NCBI GenBank assembly: GCA_021790935.1
Contig: JAJYFL010000002.1
Coordinates: 181,140-245,139 of the forward strand
Length of the DNA stretch: 64,000 nt
Origin: a bacterium
GTDB taxonomy: Bacteria; Vulcanimicrobiota; Vulcanimicrobiia; Vulcanimicrobiales; Vulcanimicrobiaceae
Reading direction: 5' to 3'
Both the position numbers and the translations under genes were made by a program. Below are positions 42,872 to 50,312 of the stretch, one piece after another; position 1 is the first letter of the stretch, and each line of letters starts with the position of its first letter. The notes under the pieces were generated by a model. It worked only from the letters and a program-made list of their open reading frames with translations, was not told where the DNA came from and searched no databases.

Positions 42872-43989
42872 CCGCCGGCGAGCATCTCGCGGTACAGCGC
42901 GGCATAGCGGTCCGCGGTCCGCTCGATATCGTAGCGATCGAGTGCGGTTGCGCGAGCCGCGAAGGTTCGAGCTTCGGCGGCTGGGGCGTCGCATAGCGCG
43001 CGTTCGAGGGCCTCGGCGACGTCGGGCGGCTCCCAGCCGCGGGCGATGCAGCCCAGGCGCCCGTCTTCCAACATCTCGGCGGCACCCTCCCACGGCGTGG
43101 TGGCCACCGGAACGCCGGCGAACATGGCCTCGATCACCGTCATCGGCATCGCTTCGTTCGTCGACGTGAGAACCAGGGCGTCGGCACCCGGCAAGAGGGC
43201 CAGCACGTCGTCGCGGAATCCTAGAAACGTAACGCGCTCGTCGAGGCGCAGCTCACGCACCAGCGCCCGTAGCGAGGCCTCTTCGTCGCCGCCGCCGACG
43301 ATGAAGAGCCGCGCGAGCGGCATGCGCGCGCCGAGAACGGCGAAGCTGCGAAGGCTCAGCCTGTGATTCTTGACGTCGTAGAGACGCCCAACGTGCAGCA
43401 CGGCGTGGGCCGCGGCGCCGGCAATGCCGAGCGCCGCGCGCGCGCGTTCGCGTGCGCCGGGCGGCGCCGGAAGCACGGGGATGCCGTTGGGCACGATCGC
43501 GATCTTATGCGCCGGGATGCGTTCGGCCGATGCCAGCCGCCCCGCATGCACGCGCGAGAAGGCGACGAAGCGCTGCGTGGCCGGATGCAGCAGCCGGTTG
43601 GCGAGGACGGTCGGCGGAGAAGAAGCGAATGCGCTGTTATGCTCGGTATGAACGATATGCCGGGCTCCCGCGGCAATGGCGGCCAGGCGTCCCCAGTATT
43701 TTCCGTTGTGCATGTGCGTATTGACGACGTCGGGACGAAAGCGCCGTATGGCGCCGACCATCCGGAAGAAGAAGCCGGCGTCCGCCGAACCGCCGCGGCG
43801 GATGGCGATCGTTTCGTATGCGGGCTCGCGCGTTTGCGGAAAGGGGCTTTCGTACATCGTCATCACCGCAATGCGTTCGCCGCGCGTTGCCAGCGTGCGG
43901 CAGAGCTCGTCGACGAGGTGCTCGCCGCCGTAATAGGGGATACGCGAGACGACGTGCAGGACGCGCGGGCGCGCGGCGGAGTCAGGCAT
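42868..43989 (-). CDS. Glycosyltransferase family 4
   Basis: A 373-residue GT-B enzyme: acceptor-side HVVSRIPYYGGEHLV, middle HTEHNSAF, and donor-side VGRLYDVKNHRL, FLGFRDDVLALLPGADALVLTS and EAMPMTVIEAMFAGVPVATT. It is the second gene of a two-gene minus-strand operon (8-bp overlap with the upstream gene), transcribed toward the main polysaccharide operon. Confidence 0.88.
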   Translation of the reverse strand: MPDSAARPRVLHVVSRIPYYGGEHLVDELCRTLATRGERIAVMTMYESPFPQTREPAYETIAIRRGGSADAGFFFRMVGAIRRFRPDVVNTHMHNGKYWGRLAAIAAGARHIVHTEHNSAFASSPPTVLANRLLHPATQRFVAFSRVHAGRLASAERIPAHKIAIVPNGIPVLPAPPGARERARAALGIAGAAAHAVLHVGRLYDVKNHRLSLRSFAVLGARMPLARLFIVGGGDEEASLRALVRELRLDERVTFLGFRDDVLALLPGADALVLTSTNEAMPMTVIEAMFAGVPVATTPWEGAAEMLEDGRLGCIARGWEPPDVAEALERALCDAPAAEARTFAARATALDRYDIERTADRYAALYREMLAGG

Positions 43990-45034
43990 CGTAGATCTCG
44001 TAGATCTGCTCGACCCAGCGGTCGAGCGAGAGGATCCGCCGGTCTGCAGCGGCGAGCGCGCAGTTTGCGAACGTCTCCGGCGATCTCAGGACCTCGGCCA
44101 GAGCCCGAGGGTCTTCCCGGGAGAAGAAGTGGACCATCGGGAGGCTCCCGCCGAGCGCCGCGAGCGCCGGCAAGTCGGAGGCCACGACGGGTACGCCGCA
44201 GCAGAGTGCCTCGAGCATCGCGAGCGGTGCGCCCTCGAGCCGGCTCGGCATCGCGAGCGCGTCGGCCGCCCAGTACAACGGCACCGCGTCGAGCGCGATG
44301 GCGACCGTCACGACGCGTGCCGACTCGGCCAGTCGCGCGAGGTTAGCGGCCGGGGTCCCGATAGCCAGGACCGTGAAGCCGGGGGCCAGCCGGAGTGCGG
44401 CCTCCAGCACATCGCCGCCCTTGACGAAGGGGTCGCGCCCAAAAAAGAGGAGGACCCGCTCGTGCGGCTCTATCCCGAGGCTGCGGCGGGCCTCTGCCCG
44501 TTCCGACTCGCTCGGGGCATGAAAACGCTCGGTGTCGACGCCGTTGGCGACGACGCGGATCTTCGAAGCGGGGGTACCCCAGCATTCCATCTCTCTGCCG
44601 AGCTCCGCCGAGACCGCGATCGCCGCTTCGGGCGAAGATCCGAGCCAGCGGTACTTGCACCGCCTGAGCACGCGGCGGACGGGTCCGGCAGCATCAGACA
44701 TGGCCGAATGCAGGTGCCAGAAGAGCCGGGATCGCGCGCCGATGGCCGCGAGGGTCGCGGGGACGAGGTACCCGTTGAAGTGAACGTGGACGATATCCGG
44801 CTTGAGGCTTTGAATAGCCCCGAAGAGGGCGGCGGGCGATCGCACCGTCCGCAAAGCGGCCCGGGCCGCCGTTATGCGCCAGGGCCATTCGGCCTCATCC
44901 GAAATGGCTGGCACGACGAATGTAAAGGCGTCGCCCCGCCGGCCGGCTTCTTGGGCGAGGGCCGCGATCGCCGGGATGAAGCTCCCCGCATACGGCGTGG
45001 TGTAGTCCGTCACGTGCACGACGTTGCGACCCAT
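43982..45034 (-). CDS. Glycosyltransferase family 4
   Basis: A 350-residue GT-B enzyme beginning GRNVVHVTDYTTPYAGSFIPA. It contains HVHFNGYL, VVANGVDTERF, LLFFGRDPFVKGGDVL and LEGAPLAMLEALCCGVPVVASD. ATG 45034 is preferred because GGGAG lies 6 nt upstream; a further in-frame ATG at 45067 lacks one. It heads the minus-strand pair and diverges from the NarL-type regulator. Confidence 0.88.
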   Translation of the reverse strand: MGRNVVHVTDYTTPYAGSFIPAIAALAQEAGRRGDAFTFVVPAISDEAEWPWRITAARAALRTVRSPAALFGAIQSLKPDIVHVHFNGYLVPATLAAIGARSRLFWHLHSAMSDAAGPVRRVLRRCKYRWLGSSPEAAIAVSAELGREMECWGTPASKIRVVANGVDTERFHAPSESERAEARRSLGIEPHERVLLFFGRDPFVKGGDVLEAALRLAPGFTVLAIGTPAANLARLAESARVVTVAIALDAVPLYWAADALAMPSRLEGAPLAMLEALCCGVPVVASDLPALAALGGSLPMVHFFSREDPRALAEVLRSPETFANCALAAADRRILSLDRWVEQIYEIYDA

Positions 45035-45273
45035 GCAGTACTCCCTATGCCTACCAGCATCGCACATTGCCGGTTCCGCGTATACCGCCCTAGCGTCCCG
45101 CTTACAGGGGGCTTTCGAGGTACCGGGCCATGAGTCTCACGTGATTTTGGGGAGGGCGCTTCGAAATGGATTAGTGCAAATGTCCTGGGTCTTCTCCCCG
45201 GCGATCGGTGGCAGGAAAGAGTGTGTCGATCCTCCGAGAGTCTTTTTATCGGGCATACGGGCCTGCTTCGTTA

Positions 45274-45356
45274 GGCCTAAAAGGGTAAATCCCGCCAGTC
45301 TTTCGGGAAAGAGATTGCAAAATAGCCCATTTGGGGGGTGTGATTCCCCTTAGGTC
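45274..45356 (+). other. Possible structured RNA region
   Basis: In the 460-nt gap between divergent genes, GGCCTAA (45274-45280) can pair with TTAGGTC (45350-45356, one G-U). This encloses several small hairpins: GGG/CCC, CTTT-CGGG-AAAG and GGGG-TGTGATT-CCCC. The segment is AT-richer than its surroundings. It lies upstream of the candidate promoter at 45431, so it would belong to a separate transcript. The rest of 45035-45273 shows nothing I can assign. Confidence 0.3.
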
Positions 45357-45377
45357 TGATACGATTAGCGCGGACTC

Positions 45378-45405
45378 GGTAACGTTTGGGTAACAGCACG
45401 GTAAC
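45378..45405 (+). promoter_or_regulatory. Triple GGTAAC direct repeat, 11-bp period
   Basis: GGTAAC occurs at 45378, 45389 and 45400, exactly one helical turn apart, and ends 25 nt before the TTGACA at 45431. Three same-strand boxes at 11-bp spacing are the usual form of OmpR/PhoB-type binding sites. The same arrangement is found at 54716. Confidence 0.65.
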
Positions 45406-45430
45406 GCCAAACGCTAGCGGTCCGCAACGG

Positions 45431-45457
45431 TTGACAAAAGTCGCATGATCTTATCAT
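45431..45457 (+). promoter_or_regulatory. Candidate promoter of the NarL-type regulator
   Basis: TTGACA (45431-45436) matches the consensus fully; TATCAT (45452-45457) follows after 15 nt, a short spacer typical of activator-dependent promoters. The leader to ATG 45494 would be about 30 nt and includes GAAGGGG as ribosome site. Confidence 0.5.
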
Positions 45458-45493
45458 GTCGAGCGCACGCATTTCGAAGGGGCTATTCGCACG

Positions 45494-46132
45494 ATGATTT
45501 CCACGGGCACGCTACGACTATACGTTATCGAGGGGCAGGTTCTCTTCGGTAAGGCGCTCTGTCAGGTCTTTTCCATGGACCCCGAGCTACAGATCGTGGG
45601 CGATGCCGAACGCATCGCGGAGGGGCCGATCGCGCGGGCTAAACCCGACATCATTCTTCTCGATCTCGACGGAACGCAGTGCGATCTCGCAGAGGCTATC
45701 GCGCAGTGCCGTGCCGCCGCCCCCGAAGCCCGTATCTGCGTGCTTTCGATGCGCGCTCAGCCGGAGATCATGCAGCGTTGTCTCTCGGCGCATGCCGAGG
45801 GTTTCATCATGAAGGACGTGACGCCGGCCGAACTGATAACGGCGGTAAAGATGGTCGCAAGCGGCGTGCCGTACGTCGATCCGCGCGTTGCCGGCAAGTT
45901 GCTTCGCCAGCGCAGCCTTTCGAACGGGCGCCCGGATCTCAACGAACTCTCGATGCGCGAGACCGACATCGTGCGGCTGGTCGCGGAAGGACTTTCGAAC
46001 AAGGAGATCAGCGCGCGCCTCTCGCTCTCGGAGAAGACGGTCAAGAACCATATGGGCCGTATCTTCTCGAAGCTCAATATCACCGCGCGCACGCAGGCCG
46101 CCGTCTACGCGATCAAAAACGGGCTGGTCTAA
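45494..46132 (+). CDS. NarL/FixJ-family response regulator
   Basis: A 212-residue regulator with an N-terminal receiver (phosphoacceptor Asp57 in DIILLDLDG) and a C-terminal LuxR-type HTH (LSMRETDIVRLVAEGLSNKEISARL ... TVKNHMGRIFSKL). The first acidic pair is reduced to a single Glu (VIEGQ), so phosphorylation may be weak or Mg-independent. No kinase gene is adjacent. It precedes a GGDEF/EAL gene and sits between the two parts of the polysaccharide locus, so it may control polymer synthesis. Confidence 0.9.
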   Translation: MISTGTLRLYVIEGQVLFGKALCQVFSMDPELQIVGDAERIAEGPIARAKPDIILLDLDGTQCDLAEAIAQCRAAAPEARICVLSMRAQPEIMQRCLSAHAEGFIMKDVTPAELITAVKMVASGVPYVDPRVAGKLLRQRSLSNGRPDLNELSMRETDIVRLVAEGLSNKEISARLSLSEKTVKNHMGRIFSKLNITARTQAAVYAIKNGLV

Positions 46133-46174
46133 TGTCGCCCGTCGCCCATACGCCTCCGTCTCGGAGTTGCCAGC

Positions 46175-47803
46175 ATGTTCAAGGGTAACCTTTCGTCGTT
46201 CTTCGCCACGCGGCGCCGGGAACCGCAGGAGTTCGTGCCTGCGTTCTTCGGTACCGATCGCCCGTCGCAGGCCGAGAAGGTCGCCTCGATGCGGGCGCTC
46301 GATGCAGAGGACGTGAGTGCCCACGTTTCGGTCGTGGACCACTCGCGCCGCGTCGCGCGAATCGCGATGTCCACGTTTCCGGACCCTGACGCCGCGACTG
46401 CTGCGGCCGGCCAAAAGGCGCCGCGACCGGTAAGCGAGCCGCCCGCGTCACCTGCGGTTGCTCCGCCGCGTGTAGGCCAAGCGCCGCGCACTACCCAGCA
46501 GGACGAGCGGGTCATGCATCTGGCCTATCACGACGCGCTCACCGATCTGCCGAACCGCCGTGCGGTCGAAGACCGGCTCGAAGAATCGCTCGCGATCGCG
46601 AAGCGCAGCGGAACCAGCGTCGGCGTCATATTCTTGGATATCGACGGGTTCAAACAGATCAACGATACATTCGGCCATCAGGTCGGGGACCGCGTGCTGG
46701 TCGACTTGGCGGCGCGCGTACGACAGACGGTTCGCATGGGCGAGACGGTCGGCCGCTTCGGCGGCGACGAGTTTGCGGCGGTCTACCCGGCGGTGCAGAG
46801 CAATGAAGAATTGGCGGATGCCGCCGGCCGCCTGCTGCGCGTCTTTTCGCACCCTCTCTCGGTCGAGGGGCGCGAGTTCCAGCTCAGTGCGAGCTTGGGC
46901 GTGGCGACTTATCCCGGCGACGGAGGTGACGTTACCGAACTTCTCCAGCATGCCGATGCCGCGATGTACCGGGCGAAGACCAAGGGCAAGGGCACGATAT
47001 GCTGGTACAGCGTCGAACTCGGCGAAGAGCTCCGGACGCGGCGGGAACTGATCGACGATCTGCGTGGAGAGAGCGTCAAGCGCGAGTTCTTCCTGTGCTA
47101 CCAGCCGATCGTCGATGTCGTCGAGCACGACGTCGTTGCTGTCGAAGCGTTGTTGCGGTGGCTGCACCCGTCGCGCGGGCTGCTCGCCCCATCGCGATTG
47201 GCCGAGACGACGCGCGCGATTCCACCCGAGGTGGATTCGTGGGTGATCGCGGAGGTGCTCGAACACATCCGGACTTGGCAGAAATACGGCTTGAACGTCC
47301 GCGTCAACGTCAACGTTTCGAATATCGATCGTGCGGCCTTCGCAAAAGTCGATACCGCCCTGGCGGACCAGCACGGCGATCCCTCCTTGATATGTTTTGA
47401 GATCGCTGAAAAATCGGTCTTGCTGGATGCCTCTGCGGCGATCGAGTTTGCCGGGCTCTGCCGCGCTCGCGGCATCGGCGTAGCGCTGGATTCGTTTAGC
47501 GGTGCGGTCAACCTTACCGAACTGCGGCGCCTCCCGATCGATTACCTCAAGCTCAGTCCCCAGATCGTCAGCGATCTCTCGGATGGCGGCACCGGCAAAA
47601 CGATCGCAGATGCCGCTATCAACGTGGCGCGCTCCTTCGGCTGGGCGGTTATCGCTGCGGGCGTCGAAACGCGCGAGCAGCAAGATTGGCTCTTCGAGGC
47701 GGGGGTCCGGTTGATGCAGGGGTACGGGAAGGGGCTCCCGATGACGTATGTCGACTTCTCGAACTGGCTCTCGGTCAGTTCGCCTCGCGTCGCGACGGAT
47801 TAG
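46175..47803 (+). CDS. Cyclic-di-GMP protein with GGDEF and EAL domains
   Basis: A 542-residue soluble protein: a disordered Pro/Ala-rich N-terminus (about 110 residues), a GGDEF domain with intact FGGDEFAAVYPA, and an EAL domain. The EAL domain keeps EALLRW, but the DDFGTG loop-6 motif reads LDSFSGAVN, so one metal-binding Asp is lost. This predicts an active cyclase and a phosphodiesterase half that is weak or acts as a sensor of c-di-GMP. No sensor domain is seen. The 3' end overlaps the convergent LuxR-type gene by 29 bp. Confidence 0.92.
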   Translation: MFKGNLSSFFATRRREPQEFVPAFFGTDRPSQAEKVASMRALDAEDVSAHVSVVDHSRRVARIAMSTFPDPDAATAAAGQKAPRPVSEPPASPAVAPPRVGQAPRTTQQDERVMHLAYHDALTDLPNRRAVEDRLEESLAIAKRSGTSVGVIFLDIDGFKQINDTFGHQVGDRVLVDLAARVRQTVRMGETVGRFGGDEFAAVYPAVQSNEELADAAGRLLRVFSHPLSVEGREFQLSASLGVATYPGDGGDVTELLQHADAAMYRAKTKGKGTICWYSVELGEELRTRRELIDDLRGESVKREFFLCYQPIVDVVEHDVVAVEALLRWLHPSRGLLAPSRLAETTRAIPPEVDSWVIAEVLEHIRTWQKYGLNVRVNVNVSNIDRAAFAKVDTALADQHGDPSLICFEIAEKSVLLDASAAIEFAGLCRARGIGVALDSFSGAVNLTELRRLPIDYLKLSPQIVSDLSDGGTGKTIADAAINVARSFGWAVIAAGVETREQQDWLFEAGVRLMQGYGKGLPMTYVDFSNWLSVSSPRVATD

Positions 47804-48365
47804 CGCGCAGGACGTGCGGCGCCAGAACGCGCACGATCATCTCGATTCGGCTGTGTGACTGGCTCTTCGACATCGCCGATTTCACGTGCAGCACGACCGT
47901 CGATACGGCGATCTTAAGCTCGCGAGCGATCTCGTGCGTGCGCCATCCGGCGGCGAGCAGCGTCACCACCTGACCCTCGCGCTTGCTGAGCCCGTACTTG
48001 GCCATAGCCGACGTGAGGTGATCGCGCGTCTTGAAGGGCGAGACGAAGACGGCTGTATACGATCCCAGGTCGCCGACCATCGCGGAGAGGTGAACGACGT
48101 GCGAGATCTTCGGATCGACGAAGACTTGATCCGGGGAATCGTGTCTTCTTCGTTTGAGCAATTCGACGACGATCGGCGCGATGGCATCGGGTAGTCCTTC
48201 GTGTCGGGTGCCCCGGATCGAACCGTCGCGCACCCCTCCGATCCGCGCGATTTGCACGCGTCCGAGTTTGTCGACGACGTAGACGTCCGGCAAGGCGCGT
48301 TCGTGGACGACTTCGATGCTGTCCAGTTTGCTGTTGTCGCGATCGTCGAGAGTGGCCATTACCAT
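47775..48365 (-). CDS. LuxR-type HTH regulator with PAS-like N-terminus
   Basis: A 196-residue protein. The N-terminal part (VYVVDKLGRVQIARIGG ... VFVSPFKTRDHL) resembles a PAS-like sensor. Residues 120-180 are a LuxR HTH (YGLSKREGQVVTLLAAGWRTHEIARELKIAVSTVVLHVKSAMSK in overlapping pieces). ATG 48365 is annotated, but ATG 48359 (MATLDDRD) has better spacing from ACGGAG. It is a single gene, convergent with the GGDEF/EAL gene and divergent from the export genes. Confidence 0.75.
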   Translation of the reverse strand: MVMATLDDRDNSKLDSIEVVHERALPDVYVVDKLGRVQIARIGGVRDGSIRGTRHEGLPDAIAPIVVELLKRRRHDSPDQVFVDPKISHVVHLSAMVGDLGSYTAVFVSPFKTRDHLTSAMAKYGLSKREGQVVTLLAAGWRTHEIARELKIAVSTVVLHVKSAMSKSQSHSRIEMIVRVLAPHVLRANPSRREAN

Positions 48366-48482
48366 GCTCCGTCCGCATTACCGAACGTCTACCTTGTGGC
48401 GGCGTATCATGCGGCAGGCACGACACCCTAATCACGCCCTTTTTGGCATGAAAAAGTGCAAAACCCTCCGGTGCCCGATACC

Positions 48483-48524
48483 ACTCTATTTAGAGTAGGT
48501 CTTTCGACGCGTCCTGGGTCGAAA
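48483..48524 (+). promoter_or_regulatory. Palindrome and hairpin upstream of the export genes
   Basis: ACTCTA-TT-TAGAGT (48483-48496) is a perfect 14-bp palindrome of operator size. It is followed by a hairpin, TTTCGAC (48502-48508) with GTCGAAA (48518-48524). Both lie about 50-90 nt before the TATAAT at 48576 and could serve the secreted-protein gene or its divergent LuxR-type neighbour. Confidence 0.4.
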
Positions 48525-48575
48525 AGCCCTCGTGGATACCCCATTGTCAACTCGGGGAACGCGGCCTAGACCCGC

Positions 48576-48581
48576 TATAAT
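48576..48581 (+). promoter_or_regulatory. -10 box (TATAAT), leaderless start
   Basis: A consensus TATAAT ends 7 nt before GTG 48589, with the same AAAGCCC-type spacer as topA (AAGGCCC). Transcription would start at the GTG, which is in frame with the ATG at 48607. Confidence 0.55.
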
Positions 48582-48588
48582 AAAGCCC

Positions 48589-49314
48589 GTGCATTGGAGT
48601 AGACGCATGCAGAGATTCCTCTCCCTAGCGCTGGCCGGAACATTCGCCCTGGCGGCGGTTTCGTTTCACCCGGCGGCAGCCCGAGCGGCTGTCGTGATCC
48701 GGACTCTGGGCCACGCGCCGCTCCTGGGCGGCCTGCACTCCACGGCCGATCTGCAGAAGGCCGTGCGGACGCACGAGGCGCTGTTTGCCGAGGCCGCGAG
48801 CCAACTCGGTTTAACGCAAGAGCAGTACGCACGGCTTAGCTATGCGATCCAATCAAAACACGTGCGATGGGTGACGATTCCCCGCCGGTTGCAGATGATG
48901 ACCTGGTCGGACGGAACCTATGTATACCTCATTCACGACGTGATCATCCCAGCCCATTCCGACGGCTGGGAGGTGGACCTGCGCAGCGGCGACGAGAGGC
49001 TCGCCCTCTACATCCCCATGGCATGCGGCAATCTCTCGATCAACCGAAGCAAGATTCCGCCGAAACCGGAGCCGAAGCCCGAGCCGATCCCGACGCCGCT
49101 GCCGACCCCGGTTCCGACCCCGAAGCCGCAGCCGATTCCAACCATGCCGCCCGTGATCCCACCCCCGCCGGCCACCGTCGTCAGGTCGTATCATACGGTG
49201 AGTATCATCCCCATCATCCTGTGGGGCCTCTTCGGGCGCGGCAGCACGACGACCAATAACTACTACTACAACACGATCACGCAGCCGCTGCCGCCGCCGG
49301 CCTTCTGTCCCTGA
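48589..49314 (+). CDS. Secreted protein with Pro-rich (PKPEP/PTP) spacer
   Basis: A 241-residue protein from GTG 48589 (or 235 from ATG 48607). A signal peptide (RFLSLALAGTFALAAVSF, cleavage after ARA) is followed by an unknown domain of about 110 residues and a proline repeat region of KPEP, PTPLPTP and PKPQP units. A short hydrophobic segment (VSIIPIILWGLFG) and a Tyr/Asn-rich C-terminus (NNYYYNT) follow. Proline spacers of this kind span cell walls or the periplasm. No family is recognised; position before the export genes suggests a role in polymer secretion. Confidence 0.65.
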   Translation: MHWSRRMQRFLSLALAGTFALAAVSFHPAAARAAVVIRTLGHAPLLGGLHSTADLQKAVRTHEALFAEAASQLGLTQEQYARLSYAIQSKHVRWVTIPRRLQMMTWSDGTYVYLIHDVIIPAHSDGWEVDLRSGDERLALYIPMACGNLSINRSKIPPKPEPKPEPIPTPLPTPVPTPKPQPIPTMPPVIPPPPATVVRSYHTVSIIPIILWGLFGRGSTTTNNYYYNTITQPLPPPAFCP

Positions 49315-49372
49315 GTCCTTATGCTCAACCGAACGGTCACGTTCCGCTCTGCCGCCCTACGGCGTGGATCCG

Positions 49373-49378
49373 TACAAT
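49373..49378 (+). promoter_or_regulatory. -10 box (TACAAT), leaderless start of the export operon
   Basis: TACAAT ends 7 nt before GTG 49386. It overlaps the upstream in-frame ATG at 49377, which would not be transcribed, so GTG 49386 is the likely true start. Confidence 0.55.
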
Positions 49379-49385
49379 GAGAATT

Positions 49386-50303
49386 GTGAATGGATGGCTA
49401 GGCCGGCTAGCGGCCGCACTCTTTGCTCTCGCCGTCGCGCTGCCCGCGACGGCTCCGGCACAGACCTCCTCGCAGCCGGTCGCAGCGGCCCCGATGTACA
49501 CGATCCACCCAGGCGACCAGCTCGGCGTACACGTCTTCGGCGACCCGACGCTGACGCAGGACGTGATGGTCCTCGACGACGGTACGGTAGTCTACCCGCT
49601 GCTTGGGAGCGTGCACGTCGCAGGCGAGACGGCAGATCAGGCCGCGACCACCTTCAAAGAACGTTTGCTGACCTACGAGCGCGACCCGGTCGTGACGGTG
49701 AGCATTCTGAAGCTCGGTCAGCCGACGGTGATGGTGCTCGGCAACGTCAAGAACCCCGGCAAGTACCAGCTTCCCTCCAACGCCCATCTCACCGACGCGA
49801 TTGCGGCGGCCGGCGGCTTGGGGCCGGTCAACGGCCTCTATCCGGACGCCCGCGTCTCCGGCCCGAACGGCAACGTCACGAACGTTTCGCTCGAGCGTCT
49901 CCTCCGCGACGGCGACGTGTCGCTCGACCGAGCGCTCTCGGACGGCTCGGTCGTATATGTGCCGAGCCCGATCACCTTCAACGTCGACGTGCTTGGAGCG
50001 GTCGACCACCCCGGCAAGGTTCAACTGGAGCGCGGCGACACGCTCTCGGTTGCGATCGCAAAAGCGGGCAACAGCGCGGCGGCGCGGGCGGATCTCAATC
50101 GGATATTTCTGACCCGCCTCAACCCGGACGGGAAGAAGGTTACCTATCGCATCGACCTCTACCGCGCGCTGCAGAGCGGCGATAGCCGTTACGACGTGCA
50201 GATGCAAAAAGGCGACGTCGTATTCGTGCCACAGGAGACCCAGCGGCAGGGCGGCTTCCTATACCCATTGCTCTACGTTCTGCGGAAGGTGTTCCTTCCG
50301 TAG
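49386..50303 (+). CDS. Polysaccharide export protein (Wza-like, Poly_export plus SLBB)
   Basis: A 305-residue secreted protein. A signal peptide (LAAALFALAVALPATAPAQ) is followed by the Poly_export domain (YTIHPGDQLGVHVFGDPTLTQD) and two SLBB domains (VMVLGNVKNPGKYQL; VDVLGAVDHPGKVQL). There is no lipobox Cys, unlike E. coli Wza. It would form the outer-membrane exit channel for the polymer built by the enzymes at 25-45 kb. The Wzz/BY-kinase gene lies 9 nt downstream. Confidence 0.9.
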   Translation: MNGWLGRLAAALFALAVALPATAPAQTSSQPVAAAPMYTIHPGDQLGVHVFGDPTLTQDVMVLDDGTVVYPLLGSVHVAGETADQAATTFKERLLTYERDPVVTVSILKLGQPTVMVLGNVKNPGKYQLPSNAHLTDAIAAAGGLGPVNGLYPDARVSGPNGNVTNVSLERLLRDGDVSLDRALSDGSVVYVPSPITFNVDVLGAVDHPGKVQLERGDTLSVAIAKAGNSAAARADLNRIFLTRLNPDGKKVTYRIDLYRALQSGDSRYDVQMQKGDVVFVPQETQRQGGFLYPLLYVLRKVFLP

Positions 50304-50312
50304 GGGGCAGCG

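Noticed and set aside
45274-45356. Known c-di-GMP riboswitch
   Set aside because: The conserved core sequences of the GEMM class are not present, and the segment lies upstream of the apparent promoter.
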